Below are positions 1 to 11,481 of a stretch of 64,000 nucleotides of DNA, piece by piece. How positions within the stretch are numbered: the stretch's first letter is position 1; each line of letters starts with the position of its first letter. Below the pieces are notes generated by a model. It worked only from the letters and a program-made list of their open reading frames with translations, had not been told where the DNA came from and did not search any database. Origin of the DNA: Adiantum capillus-veneris (lineage: Eukaryota > Streptophyta > Polypodiopsida > Polypodiales > Pteridaceae); assembly GCA_014529385.2 (NCBI GenBank), contig CM043954.1:90733747-90797746 (forward strand). The letters are read 5' to 3'. The translations under genes were made by a program, and so were the position numbers.

Positions 1-140
1 CTCTATTGTAATGTGTAGAGCATAGTGAGTTCTTATTAGGTTTTTACAAAAGAATATGTGTACATACCTGGCGGCCCGCCCACTTACCTGGGCGACCACA
101 TTGGGCTTTATACCCCAACATGCCCGCCCCCACACCAGCC

Positions 141-1174
141 ATGACATTGCCATCTACGCCAGGTTTTGCAGGGCTATCAGCCGTTCCTGGCTACACACCA
201 CTAGCTACTCCTCCGGGAGTCACCCCAGTCATCGACACTCCTCGCTTCAGGGCCTAGACTCCAATGGAGACACCTGACGTCCGTACCCCCATTGAGAGGC
301 CACTAGAGAACCTTGCCGAGACACCTAGGTTCATGCGTCACAGGTAAGAGGGCTTGCCGTACTCAATCGACATCAGCGGCGGTTCCATCTTGGATGATGA
401 AGGCAAGAAGGTGATCTTGCGCATGCACGGTCTTTGCTCTCAGGTGTTTAGACACTACATACTAAACACCTTGAGTGAAGTGCCAAGTGAATTAAAAGAC
501 AGAGTCATCAGCATGGTGCATGACGAGTTTCCCGTGTCATCGGGATGAGCGCTTCAATGAAGACCCGATGAAGGTTTGAATGCGCGAATACTGCAAGTAC
601 AAGTGTTCTCAAGTACAAAAAGCAATAAAGCATGGGTGTAATAGACCAGGTTGGCTGGCCAAAGAAGATTGGAAGAGTGCAAAACAAGCAGCGCGCGAGA
701 ATCCTGACAAGTGGAAGCAACAAAAGGAGGCATCCAAAGCGCGAGTAGAGGCAAGGAGCTTGCACTACTTGGGGAGCGGCGGGTTGGCATCATTTGAGGT
801 AGATTTTGTAAGTGTTTTTGAATTTCTCTTTAGGTTTGATAGTTGCATCTATTTGTACTTTTAAATTCTAACATATTGGATTCGTTGTATGTTTTGAACA
901 ATGGTCGATGAGATAGGACGTGATCCCACAACCTACGAGCGCGAGTACGTAGGCAGAAAGGGCTTAAATTCCCCGATGGACATTATGAGTTCTCACAGCG
1001 GCATGGTTAGTATTTCACTTTACTCTTTTACATTTGTTGTATTTTAATATGATAAGCTAAGAAAATAAATTGTTTTGTAATTATATGTTTATACTTACAA
1101 AAAGTACGTCTTATTGTTTTCTTCTGCAGAATCCGACAGATATGCCGCTTGGACGTGATGACACATCTGATTAG
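141..1174 (+). pseudogene. CACTA transposase-associated (Transposase_24/Ptta-like) pseudogene
   Basis: Frame 3 from 141 encodes a proline/threonine-rich segment, has stops near 252 and 348, then runs from 354 to 548. After a one-base frameshift near 540 and a stop at 577 the protein continues in frame 1 (580-~805). Family hallmarks are the W-x-x-W-like 'GWLAKEDWKSAK' block and the later K-A-R-V-E-A-R stretch followed by a GSGG motif, resembling plant Transposase_24 proteins. A likely intron follows. An exon around 905-1005 carries 'GRDPTTYERE', then a GT...TTCTGCAG intron spans 1006-1129, and a last short exon ends at the stop at 1174. The protein usually accompanies the DDE transposase and is thought to bind DNA. 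This copy is inactive. Confidence 0.6.
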
Positions 1175-1621
1175 ATGACGTCAATCTAGTCATAGCCGTA
1201 GCCAGATAGCATTAGTTTCCTTTTGTCATAGATTGTATATTGAGATGATGTGTATACGTCTTTTTATAACTATTGGAAAAGCATTTTCTCAATGATGACA
1301 ATTGTTTGTAACTATTACATTTGCAAAGCTTAACAATCAAGTGATTTTGCCTATGATGTGTATAATTGTCATTGATTTACTTTTGTCGATTTATTTTCGT
1401 CCAATTACTTTTGTTAGTTTTGTATCTTTATTCTGCAAACAATACTACGCATGATGGAGTTAATGGTTATATTGTCTTGTGGGTGACTACTTTGGGTCTA
1501 TACCTTGCACTTTCTTTCAAAGGTGAATCTCGGCTTATCTTGGATTCATTTAGGTTTACTCTATTATTGAAACATTCAATAAGGTTGATGGGTGGCAGGG
1601 CATTGATTTTTTTTACTCTCG

Positions 1622-1880
1622 GGCGTCGCTATAAGCGTTGCTATATAAGGCTCTGCAACATCGATATGAGCGTTGCTATAGGAAGCATGCACCTGTCGCT
1701 ATCTGCATCGCTACATGCGTCGCTACATGCGTCGCTATATAGCGATGCATATAGCAACACATATAGCGATGCATATAGCAACGTTCCCGTAGCGACGGTC
1801 TTAGTGATGCCGAGGAGTATAAAAACCCAATGTATTTCCGTTGCTAAAAGTGTCACAAGTGCACATAACCTCTTGTAGTG
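1622..1880. repeat. CACTA subterminal repeats and 3' terminal inverted repeat
   Basis: About a dozen copies of a GCGTYGCTAT-like 9-10-mer occur here, first as CGTCGCTAT/CGTTGCTAT and then inverted as ATAGCGATG/ATAGCAACG around 1735-1795, giving local palindromes. In En/Spm elements such subterminal motifs bind the transposase-associated protein. The block ends in the TIR at 1880. An ORF through this stretch is an artefact of the repeat. Confidence 0.75.
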
Positions 1881-2273
1881 TAACAAATTGGCTTCAAGGT
1901 TGAAGCGGTGAAATCTTGAGAGCTTCCACACTACGAGCAAATCTTGAGGATATATGAGAACCTTGCAGGATGTGGGAAGTTGCCCTTGGTTAATCAAGGG
2001 CCCAAGGAATTTGGTGGTGGGGGGAACCTCAACTATGAACTCAAGGTCCTCAAGACATGGCAAAGGAGGTGGCAGAGAAGATCACGTGAGAGAGAAAGAA
2101 AGAGAGAGCTTCACATAGAGTGCTCCATTGCTGGTGCTAGAAAATGTGAAAGGAAGCTCTTGGCTACTGAAATGTACAAAGCCCAAGCGAGCTCAATTTG
2201 GAGTAGGTGCCACCACAAGGGAGGGTGTCCGTTAGGTGTCGTACCCACACCACTACTTGTCTTTGCCAAATCG
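1881..2273. other. Spacer, no gene seen
   Basis: A short purine-rich patch (about 2085-2110, AGAGAGAAAGAAAGAGAGAG-like) and mixed sequence. No coding similarity is recognised on either strand. Confidence 0.4.
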
Positions 2274-2836
2274 TGTTTCAATAACAATATAACATATACA
2301 CGAAAGAATCCTTTCAGATCACAAAAGACACTAGAAACTATGTCAATAAAGGGAGGTATACTTCCTATTCATAGTACAAAATAGTCTTTATACACAAGTA
2401 CTGAAATCAAGAGCCAGAAGATATAATAGTCCACATCTTCAAGCCAAGGAACTTTGAAAACCATAGTTGAGAAGATAACCCTCAGCTGCACCCATGGAAA
2501 CAACACAACATTTAGTTAGCATTGGTATCATATGTAGGTGATGCGGGGGTATCCCACATGTTATAGATGTCACCCAACTAGATTGCTTTCAAAGATAAAT
2601 AATAAGAAAGGTCAAGCTAATCATATATTCAGAGATGAAATCATTTACAAGGGGAAAACAACATATGAAGCCCCTTATGCTTTACAAGCTCTCATAAGAT
2701 AAAGTTCAGTAGAAGAAGCCTATTCAAGTGCCTCTACCGGCATATGCATGAGGAATACTCACAACCATCAAACTGTTTGGACAACAGTCCATTTCAATGT
2801 CAAAAGTCACATGAGATTGAGTTGGAGCAGTAAACT
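2274..2836 (+). repeat. Direct repeat copy 1, possible short-LTR (TRIM-like) element
   Basis: This 563-bp segment is repeated in direct orientation at 4139-4706 with scattered substitutions and small indels. It starts GTGTTTCAATAAC. Internally, 2275-2521 could be read as a short TG...CA LTR followed by TGGTATCATATG at 2523, which resembles the initiator-tRNA-Met primer binding site TGGTATCAGAGC. The homology continues ~315 bp past that point. No coding capacity is seen. The LTR/PBS reading is inference; the duplication itself is plain. Confidence 0.6.
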
Positions 2837-3589
2837 GGGAGTAGGATGGGTGGGTGAGCAAAAAAAGTTGGCACTTCATGAGAGCTTGGAACATGCAAGC
2901 GGTTATGATTACTAGCAAGGGACTTTTTAATGAGCGTGAAAGCACAAAATTGGCTATCATATGCCCAATAAAGGCTTTATTTATCACAACCACCAACATT
3001 AATGTTGTGAATAGAGTAAGTAAAAACATGATGATACTTCGATTAAAAAGCTACCAAACCACCAAAAATGGGTCCCTTAAATGTGTGGTCGGGATAACCA
3101 TGGGAACATATGTATACGAGACACCATGCCCTTGCTCTAGGTACTGGAAGAATCACAAAGGTTCAACAATATCCAGGTGAGATTTGGGTATGAAGTTGCA
3201 AAAGAGAGTAAAACAAGTCACTAAGTCTGAGATAATGGGCCACCAGTACATATCCTTGTATATGTGTGTGTGTGTGTACCCGCCCTATCCAAGGCGCCAT
3301 ACACAATGGTTTGGTAGTAGGCCCATTGTGTATGGGCCTACTGCCTTGTGAAGTAGATGAGAGTAACAAAAGTCGAGTATGAAACATTAGTAGAGATGTG
3401 CCAAGTCAAAATGTACTTGAAGAGGGTCAAATCAGTCTTATCAATGCAGTATCTGATATTTTCTTCAAGGAAGACATTACTCCTGTAGGAGTTTTAAGGC
3501 TTTGGTAGCCAGTTTGAAAAAATATGGTTGTCATTTGTAGTCTATCAATGATATATTTTGTGCTTTTGCTCCTGATCCCAAAGGAATCC
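2837..3589. other. Spacer between the direct repeats
   Basis: No recognised gene. It holds a (GT)n run at 3261-3278 and overlapping inverted repeats at 3297-3341. The minus strand towards 3590 may continue the decayed Penelope-like fragment listed next, but stops interrupt it. Confidence 0.4.
3297..3341. repeat. Overlapping, mutually exclusive hairpins
   Basis: CCATACACAATGG (3297-3309) pairs perfectly with CCATTGTGTATGG (3323-3335). GTAGGCCCAT (3317-3326) pairs perfectly with ATGGGCCTAC (3332-3341). The two stems share bases, so only one can form at a time. Confidence 0.7.
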
Positions 3590-3787
3590 TCATATGTGTA
3601 GTTTGTTTAAAAGTAACGTGTTCCTGAAATTATCAGAAGAGAACTTGGCTAACTCCCCTTTGTGAGCAAGCGTCAGGGCGGGAATGTTTTTAATGAGTTC
3701 ATATAACTCTACCACCCCTTCCTTAGAGTTGTTGACAAGTTGGGCAAGGGTATGGACACATTTATCAAACGACATGGTTTGAACCAA
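3590..3787 (-). pseudogene. Fragment of the N-terminal region of a Penelope-like retroelement protein
   Basis: The 65-residue minus-strand frame aligns by eye with the start of the larger element at 43805-44185. Shared features in the same order are S-F-[DN]-x-x-V-x-x-L-A-x-L, then S-K-E-G-V, then G/Q-E-L-A-x-F-S-S. No function is known for this region by itself. It is a remnant, with no downstream RT in the next kilobase. Confidence 0.45.
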
Positions 3788-4138
3788 AGCCTTAATGAGC
3801 CCCTGCTATAAGTTCAGATGCCATAGGGCCAGGAATGCATCTAAGTACCTGAAGTGATGCTTTAGAAAGATGCACCATAGGAAGCTCTATCCCTTGAGAT
3901 AGTGCTAAATTTTGCAAAGTCCATAAAAATTTATTTAGAGAAATATATCACCAAAGGTAAAACTGGTATCCTCGTTCGCGTTCAACCAACCAGCCAAACC
4001 TATAAGGGCCGTGTGAAGACAACCCCATCCCTCAAGGATCAGTCAAGGTAAAATTATCTAGGACAGACATCGAGGGATTTAAATATAGTAACTAGGTCTT
4101 TGAATAGTATCACTACTATTCTTGGTGTTAGGGATGTG

Positions 4139-4706
4139 TGTGTTTCAATAACAATATAACATATACACCAAAGAATCCTTTTAGATCACAAAAGACACTA
4201 GAAACTATGTCAATGAAAAGGAGGTATAATTCCTATTCATAGTATAGAACAGAATTTATACACAAGTGTTGAAATCAAGAGCCAGACGATATAATAGTCT
4301 ACACATCTTCAAGCCAAGGAACTTTGAAAACCATAGTTGAGAAGGTAACCCTCACCTGCACCCATGGAAACAACACAACATTTAGTTAGCATTGGTACCG
4401 TATGCAAGTGATGCATGGTTATCCCACATGTTATAGTTGTCACCTAACTAGATTTCTTTCAAAGATAAATAATAAGAAAGGTTAAGCTAATCATATATTC
4501 AGAGAGGAAATCACTTACAAGGGGAAAACAACATATGAAGCCCCTTCTGCTTTACAAGCTGTCATGAGATAAAGTTCAGGAGAAGAAGCTATTCAAGTGC
4601 CTCTACGAACATATGCATGAGGAATACTCACAACCATCAAACAGTTTGGACAGCAATCCATTTCGATGCCAAAAGTCACTTGAGATTGAGTTGAAGCAGT
4701 CAACTC
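4139..4706 (+). repeat. Direct repeat copy 2 (of 2274-2836)
   Basis: Same sequence as copy 1 with scattered differences (for example TGGTACCGTATG at 4393 in place of TGGTATCATATG). The two copies are separated by ~1.3 kb of unrelated sequence containing the Penelope-like fragment. Downstream of 4706 the copies diverge. Confidence 0.7.
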
Positions 4707-4864
4707 CACAATAGCTTGCTTATCCTTGCCGTTTGCCAAAGATCCGACACTTAACACTACCCCTTTGCAGGTAAAGTTCTCACAGTGCTAATGTACAAAC
4801 ACTTCTCCAAGATACACACACCACCAATGCTAAGTGAGCATGTAAAGCTCACCTTTTTATATGT

Positions 4865-4868
<4 letters not shown>

Positions 4869-4931
<63 letters not shown>
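4869..4931. repeat. (GA)n microsatellite
   Basis: About 31 uninterrupted GA dinucleotides. It directly abuts the 105-bp tandem duplication that follows. ORFs through it (Arg-Glu or Ser-Leu repeats) are artefacts. Confidence 0.9.
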
Positions 4932-4936
<5 letters not shown>

Positions 4937-5141
4937 TATTGTAGACCTGTCAGAAGGGAGCCACCTTGCTATTAAGCTGAAGACAACATCATTTACAGAG
5001 CCGGGTAACCCGCCCATGACCCATTTAGTATCTAAGAGTAGTATTGTAGACCTGTCAGAAGGGAGCCACCTTGCTATTAAGCTGAAGACAACATCATTTA
5101 CAGAGCCGGGTAACCCGCCCATGACCCATTTAGTATCTAAG
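4932..5141. repeat. 105-bp unit duplicated in tandem
   Basis: Two head-to-tail copies of a 105-bp unit (copy 2 begins near 5037) with no difference seen by eye. The unit length is divisible by three, so an open frame runs through both on each strand. No protein family is recognised. Confidence 0.85.
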
Positions 5142-5299
5142 GGTTAGGTACCATTAAGGTACTACCTTACAAAAATTACGTAGTGAATTTAAGCGTGTTA
5201 TTTACTAAGGTATTCCAAGGCAGCAATCCCAACAAAAATATACTATGGAAATAGCAACACGCTATAAACATCCATGTGTGTGTGTGTATGTGTGCGCTC

Positions 5300-5760
5300 G
5301 TACTAGTACCAGTATTAGTAACTACCATTACCCATATATACAGTACCAGTATAACTCCAATATTACCAATAATAGTATAACAGTATAATAATATAGCAGT
5401 ATGTGTATAGTGCCAATATCAATACCAGTATAGTCTAGTAGTACCAGTAAGTACTAATACCAGTATATACAGTACCAATACAACACCAATACTACCAGTC
5501 TAGTATAGCAGTATAGCAGTATTAGTATCAACATTAGTAGCACCACTACCTGTACTACCAGTACCAATACCAGCACCAGTACTGTGTGTGTGAGTGTGAG
5601 TACCAGTATCTGTATTAATACCAGTACAACACCAGTATCAGTCCTAGTATAGTCTAGTAGTATGAGTACCTGTACCAGTATATACAGTACCAATACAGCA
5701 CCAGTACTACCAGTCTCATATAGAAGTATAGAAGTATCAATACCAGTAGTAGTACTAGTT
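5300..5760. repeat. Degenerate TAGTACCAGTA-type minisatellite
   Basis: About 460 bp built from variants of AGTACCAGTAT (6-bp CAGTAY register). A higher-order duplication is visible: 5458-5520 and 5668-5737 are near-copies about 210 bp apart, sharing CAGTATATACAGTACCAATA. It passes into (GT)n at 5763. No coding function. Confidence 0.75.
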
Positions 5761-5761
5761 C

Positions 5762-5917
<156 letters not shown>

Positions 5918-5968
5918 CACATCAACCCTCATTCAAGGCTAAACTCCACGACCTTCCCTCCTTCCCCT

Positions 5969-6100
5969 AAGCTCTGATACTATTGAAAGAACCAACAGAA
6001 ACAAGGGCATGCTGTTCTCCACCCAACCACTCTCCTTTTATAGGCTCATAGTGTGTCTTTAAGAGACCCTTGAACTATACATGCCTAGAAAGTGTTGCCT
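5969..6100 (-). mobile_element. Minus-strand copia-type LTR end with primer binding site
   Basis: On the minus strand TAGTATCAGAGCTT (plus 5970-5983) resembles the initiator-tRNA-Met PBS used by plant LTR elements. Immediately upstream on that strand is a sequence ending TTCA. About 55 bp further upstream is CCTATAAAAGG (plus 6034-6044), a good TATA box. This fits the promoter, R and U5 end of a 5' LTR. The internal region is missing: the sequence runs into the (GA)n tract within ~55 bp. The other LTR boundary was not found. Confidence 0.5.
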
Positions 6101-9100
6101 AGGGCCATGCCCTCTTGGTCCTACCCTTGTCCTGATAGCCAAACTTTAAGGTACGGCTTGATGTTGAGGATACATCCCATGGTTTACTTTCAAACCTACT
6201 CTCAAAGGTGTTGCAAGATTTATTGTTGTTTGCATATGTAGCATGTCTCTTACTTGATTTAGAAATACTAGTGATGTGTGATTTTGTAGAGACCAAGGAG
6301 AGTGAGCACGAGAGAGATATATAGATAAATAGGTTTTATTATTGTCCTCAAAGGTCAAATATGACCTATGGGACCAAAGTGACATGTGATGTAGTATGTG
6401 TATGGCTAATGAGTGACTCTCAATGCTCCAAAATTGTGGTGATGAGAATCGCAATGGAGAGCCCACACTGTGGCTGGGAGAGGAAAGTGTGTAGGTCTAA
6501 ATTTGCAACATTAGCCAAAGGACCAATAATAATCAGAGAGAAAAAAATCCATTATGTTTTGTGCCCAAGCCATATGAATCCTAGTTAATCAATACTTTAC
6601 TCCTGCTAGACAACAGAGACTAGGTGAGCAGAGCTCCCATTCTTTTGTAGATCATAAAAGGAATAATTTTTTAAAAAAATCAATAAAACCACAACCCCTA
6701 AATGCTAGAGATGATGTAATAAAGAGTTTAAGAGGCATATAATTGCCAAGTGTACTAGTCTATACATCAAAAAACAACCAGTCAACCAGTAACCAATCAG
6801 CCCACTGAATATGTATGCATGTAAAAGGATACCCCCATCTCCTGGCAGTATCATACCTAAGAGCTTGAAAAGGTAACATAATATGGTTACCTAAGAACTT
6901 AATTTAAGTCAGAACTCAGACATTATTTCAGTAATTAGCAACCGGATGAAGGTCAATCTTCTTTGCAAGTCTATGCAAACAGGTTTCCCCTTACCACAAC
7001 ACCATAAAACCATATCAGTAACCATAAGCCAACCAGAATCTCTGGTTATGCCAAATTTTAGGTAGTAAAGCAACAAGACTGTGTCAATAATCATATGCAG
7101 GTCAAAAGCTAGTGCTAGAATCCCCCATCTTTTATTCCATATATCATATACACAAGGCCTTGCCTAGCTTAGATTAGTGTCTCGAACTCAGAACAGGGCC
7201 ATCGTTCAACTATTTTGAACAAAAGACCAGTATTAGGAACCATTTTCACCATTTTTTATGCCCTAGTCTTCCCATTTAGGCATATAAAAAATTCAAAGTT
7301 TTAGTAAGAGTAAGAATGCAGGATTTAAAGTTTCAAAATATCCCTGCAACACCGGATTATAACAAGTATTTTAGCAATTAACATTAGTAAAAAATCAGTT
7401 AGAATAGAAGCCAATCATGTTAAAAGACAATGTGGTATAATGCACAATGCACATCACACACTATTGATGGTGAATAAATAAAACCTTTAAAGTGGAAGCC
7501 ATCCTAATAATCATCAAAGTAGCAGAGGATGTAGACTATTGCAGAGCCAAGCATCATTCCGATCTCTCTCACACATTCTTCCCCTACACCAAGTCTAAGT
7601 GAGGGAGGAGAAAAAATCCCTCACCTTATATAGTTGAAGAAGAAGAGGCAGGGGAAAACACCAAAAGTCCTCAGTTATGGAGGTGCCGCTTCCGCCTACC
7701 ACAAAACCTTCTCAATGAGGGTAGGAGGATTTACTACTTAGAATCATACCAAGAAAAGATGGCCCAAAATTTGTGCCAAGCGACCCACCATCAAGCCATG
7801 AGATTTGTTCGCCATGAGGCACCATGAGTGGAAGAGACCCGTCGTGATAGAGTGAATTCACCCCATATTAGAGAGTGCCAAATCTTAGGTATCTTGACCG
7901 AATCAGAAGCCCTTACTCTTGCCCAGGCATGTGGCAAAAAAATGGGACTAAAATGGGTAAGCAAGGTAACCAATGGGTGAGGGGTTTACCAGGTAAAAGT
8001 TTATGGTGGACAACTCTACTTATCCACTATATTCTAGCCAAATAAAGTGATTCAGAGCACAATCAAAATCTCCTCTAGATAAGGTGCTAGAGAGGACCCA
8101 CAGCCCGATGAAGTGCCAAACCAAGAGTTATTCGGGGAACCAAAGTAAAAATGCAATTCCAGAAGGTATGTGTGCATGTGTAGTTGGATGCAGCACATAC
8201 ACACATACCTTCTGGATATCAGAACAATCCCAATTGAATTATCAAGTGTTTTTAGAGTCAAACTGCAGCAAGCTAAACCTTTTTAAGCTAAGATAGAATT
8301 GTCACCTGCATCCATGTAGTCAAGACAAAGATATGTTAGACTTGGCTACGTATGGCAGGCTTCAAAGGATCTATTAGTTGTTATCCATGTCAAACTTAAA
8401 AATTATTAGATTAGCTACTGTCCTACATATTAAAATGTCAAGGAAATTTTTTTAAAGGACATCATATTCCCGCCAGAGTCTCTCCATATGTTTTACCTTT
8501 AAAAAAAAAAAAAAGTCGACGAATCCATAACATTCTGTGTAAACAAATCTTGCTTGCAATGCTAAGTTTTGTAACTTCAACTTAAAATATGCTTCGAGGT
8601 TGAGCCCTTCAAGGCAAGAATCAACTAGGATTATCATTCAACCAATTCTTAGGCCAGATATCAAGAACCTGAAGTCACTGAGTCATCCAATATTTTGCAA
8701 CAGGTTATGCATATATACCAGTGCTATACTACATTCCATAAAGAATTCCCTTTGAAACTAAAGTAATAGCTAAACCATCACCCCAGAGAAGTACTAGCCA
8801 AAGCCAGAGAAGTATCAGCCAGGCCCAGAGCTAGGCCCCAGCCAGAAAGCAAGCCACCTCAAATTATTCCTTGAAATAGCCTGCTAATGAGAGTAGAGTC
8901 TATTTCAAAAAATGACTAGTCACATCCAGAGACCAAGATTAAAGACCAGAAAATGAGCTGTAGACACAGCTACAAATTTTTTTCTATTAAAGCATAGATA
9001 AAGATCAAATCTCAGTTTGTAAGTTAAGGCCACCAAGCTCCCTCTTTTTAACATCATAACCTCATCAAGTAGTAGTATTCAACAATAGGCTAAAGGTCAA

Positions 9101-11455
9101 TTTTTTTGCAAATAAATAGACTCTCCATATCACAACATCATAACATGTTCAGGTATTAAAAGCATCAAAATCAAATTAGTAACCATATGTTGGTCAAAAT
9201 CATAGGATAAGCCAAATCCTAGGTAGAAAAGCATAAAAGGCCAGAATAAGCATGGTTTATATATTTTTTAAAGGCAACACCACCACCAAGAACCAAATGT
9301 AGTGGACTATATATATGAATATGGTTAAAAAGGACCAAATCTAAGCCAGACATCCAAGCAATCAGCTGTAGGTTAGATTATTTTTTTAGTCGAAGCAAAT
9401 AGTTTCCCCCATATCACAATACCCAACATACTCAGGTAGTAAAAAACCAGATCAGTACCTATTGTTCAAGTATCAAAATCAGATCATTATCAAAACCAGA
9501 TTTGTACAAAAGCCAAAATGTTTTCATATATTCAATGGCAGCATAACCAACATCACCACCATGCTTTCAACATCATACCCGCCATAGGTAGCATGTTTAT
9601 GAAAAACCACTAATCTCTCATAAGTTTTCATGATAGGTCACTATAGAGTAAATTCTCAAGTACAGTGAGCAGGACTGGAGCCCAAAAAAAACTAGTTTAT
9701 TTAGCATTTCCTAGTCAAAAAGATCAGCAGAATCTCACATGTTTCCTGTATTGTGTCCAAGCATTAGCTAAACAACTTCCCTTGAAAAAGGCCTTTCTCA
9801 CAAAATAGGGCCAGAGTTTAGCCAGTATTAGGAATTCATCTCATCAGTCTAAATATAGCAGTATCCGATTTTTTGTAAGCCAGAACAGTCTCCCCCATAT
9901 CACCATACATAGCGCATTTAGGTAGTAAAAAAACCATATCAGTATCATATGTCTGTCAGAATTGATGCCAATTTTTAGTACAACAGTAAATAAATTTACA
10001 AAAATGTGCCTGATTATCCTCAATCAGCTAGTACTATTAGCTTGTTAGCTAATAATTGTTCTCTCATATTTTGGGAAAAGTATTCAATTTTGATGTTGTT
10101 TAGCTTTAATTAGGACTTGAGATAGTGCTAATCATGATCTTCTTAAATTTGTTTGATTAATCAATTTGTATCTTTACCATAGATTGTACCACCTATCATG
10201 GGACATGATACATTGATTTTTGGCTATTGAGAATGGTCCTTGCACCTCAATTGACATGATTGGATACTATCAAATACTATTTGACCATGGTACACTATTG
10301 TAATGGCCAACAAATGGAGGAAGTTGGACAAAGAGGACATGACCATTGTCTTCAAGAAATGGGTGATTTCAATCCAAAGGGCACATAGGCAATGGGGGAT
10401 GAGTCAACGGTGGATGTCAATAAAAGGGGCACATAGGGTATGAGGGATGGTAATCAAAGGGACACATAGGCAATGGGGGATGAGTTAATTCTGATTGGCA
10501 GCTTGGGTGGTGGAAGGTAAAACCCTCCTAAACTAGAAAAAAGTAGAACATCTCACCAACCATATTAATGTCATGGGGCAAAAGGAAGCCCTTGTCCAAT
10601 GGTATTTCCAAAAGTAAGATTTGATTGAGGAGAAACTACACAAGACCTTCTCTTTAATTGGTTTGGAATATGTCAAACTTGGCCAAGATCTTTTGTTGAT
10701 GGTATGATCCATAGACAAAGCTATGCTTCTACTTTTTAAAACCACAATGAGTGAACAGTTTGTGTTGTAGGAAACCTACATCATTCTAATGGAATCAATT
10801 GAAATCTGTCAAAATGTATATGAAAACTGAAAGACAATGTACAAAAAGTATAAATATGCTCTTAGAAACATTTTGGGCTTTAGAGAAATGGGGTGTCAAG
10901 GTACTTGGGACAAAGGGATTAAGGTGCCAGCCAAAACCAAATCCATGTATGTACATGGCCTCACACATGATTCAAGGAACACATGAATATCGTAAATCAT
11001 GTAAATGGTGAAGATAAATCTTTGCCCTAATAATTTTCTTTGAGGATATGAGAGCTCTAGAAGACTAAAGAAGACACAACAATGCCAATGTGACTATCTA
11101 GTTTTGTATGCATATGGCAAGTGCACTTTAAGCAGGTTGTACTAGATAAAGTGTTGTGCTTGTTAATTACCTATATTAGATGGACGTGGTAGTCACACAT
11201 CTAATGAGCTCATAGACAAGGAATGATCATGGGGCATGGGTGGGGTACAAATAAAGCAATGTCACATTTATCTCACACCTCATAGCATCTATAATGATTT
11301 GTAGTTTCCACCTTTAACCCATTTAAGCACGCTTCAAGAAGGAGAACAAGATTGATTGTAGAAGCATGATCGAGAAATATTTAGGATGAATAGTTTAGAA
11401 TATATCGGAGTAGGTATTTTATTTTATGTTTGTACTTTGAGTTGTTATTGTATAT
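6100..11455. other. Gene-poor AT-rich spacer
   Basis: More than 5 kb with no ORF resembling a known family on either strand and no LTR pair noticed. Repeated short phrases such as 'accatatcagtaacc' and 'tcccccatatcac' recur (around 7000, 9400 and 9890), suggesting an old internal duplication or dispersed repeat. Possible degenerate coding occurs at 10540-10740 (plus), too weak to name. A hairpin lies at 8159-8215. Confidence 0.4.
8159..8215. repeat. Near-perfect 22-bp hairpin
   Basis: The arm at 8159-8180 (CCAGAAGGTATGTGTG...) pairs with 8194-8215 (...CACATACCTTCTGG), with one mismatch in 22 and a 13-nt loop. The size would suit a small-RNA precursor or a MITE core. No expression evidence exists here. 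Confidence 0.7.
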
Positions 11456-11481
11456 GCTACACACACACACACACACACACA
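11456..11481. repeat. (AC)n microsatellite
   Basis: About 11 AC units in AT-rich sequence. Confidence 0.85.

Larger units (their letters stand above)
1..1880 (+). mobile_element. CACTA (En/Spm) transposon, 3' portion
   Basis: The right end at 1870-1880 reads CTCTTGTAGTG, the inverse complement of the CACTACAAGAG terminus typical of plant CACTA elements. It is preceded by ~250 bp of dense, both-orientation subterminal repeats, as this superfamily has. A decayed transposase-associated gene lies inside on the same strand. The 5' terminus is not seen and must lie before base 1. The three bases after the end (TAA) would be one copy of the 3-bp target duplication, which cannot be checked here. The catalytic DDE transposase gene is not visible. 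Confidence 0.75.

Noticed and set aside
1366-1878. 170-codon plus ORF and its minus-strand partner 1641-2063
   Set aside because: Run through the CACTA subterminal repeats; composition is set by the repeats and no family resemblance is seen.
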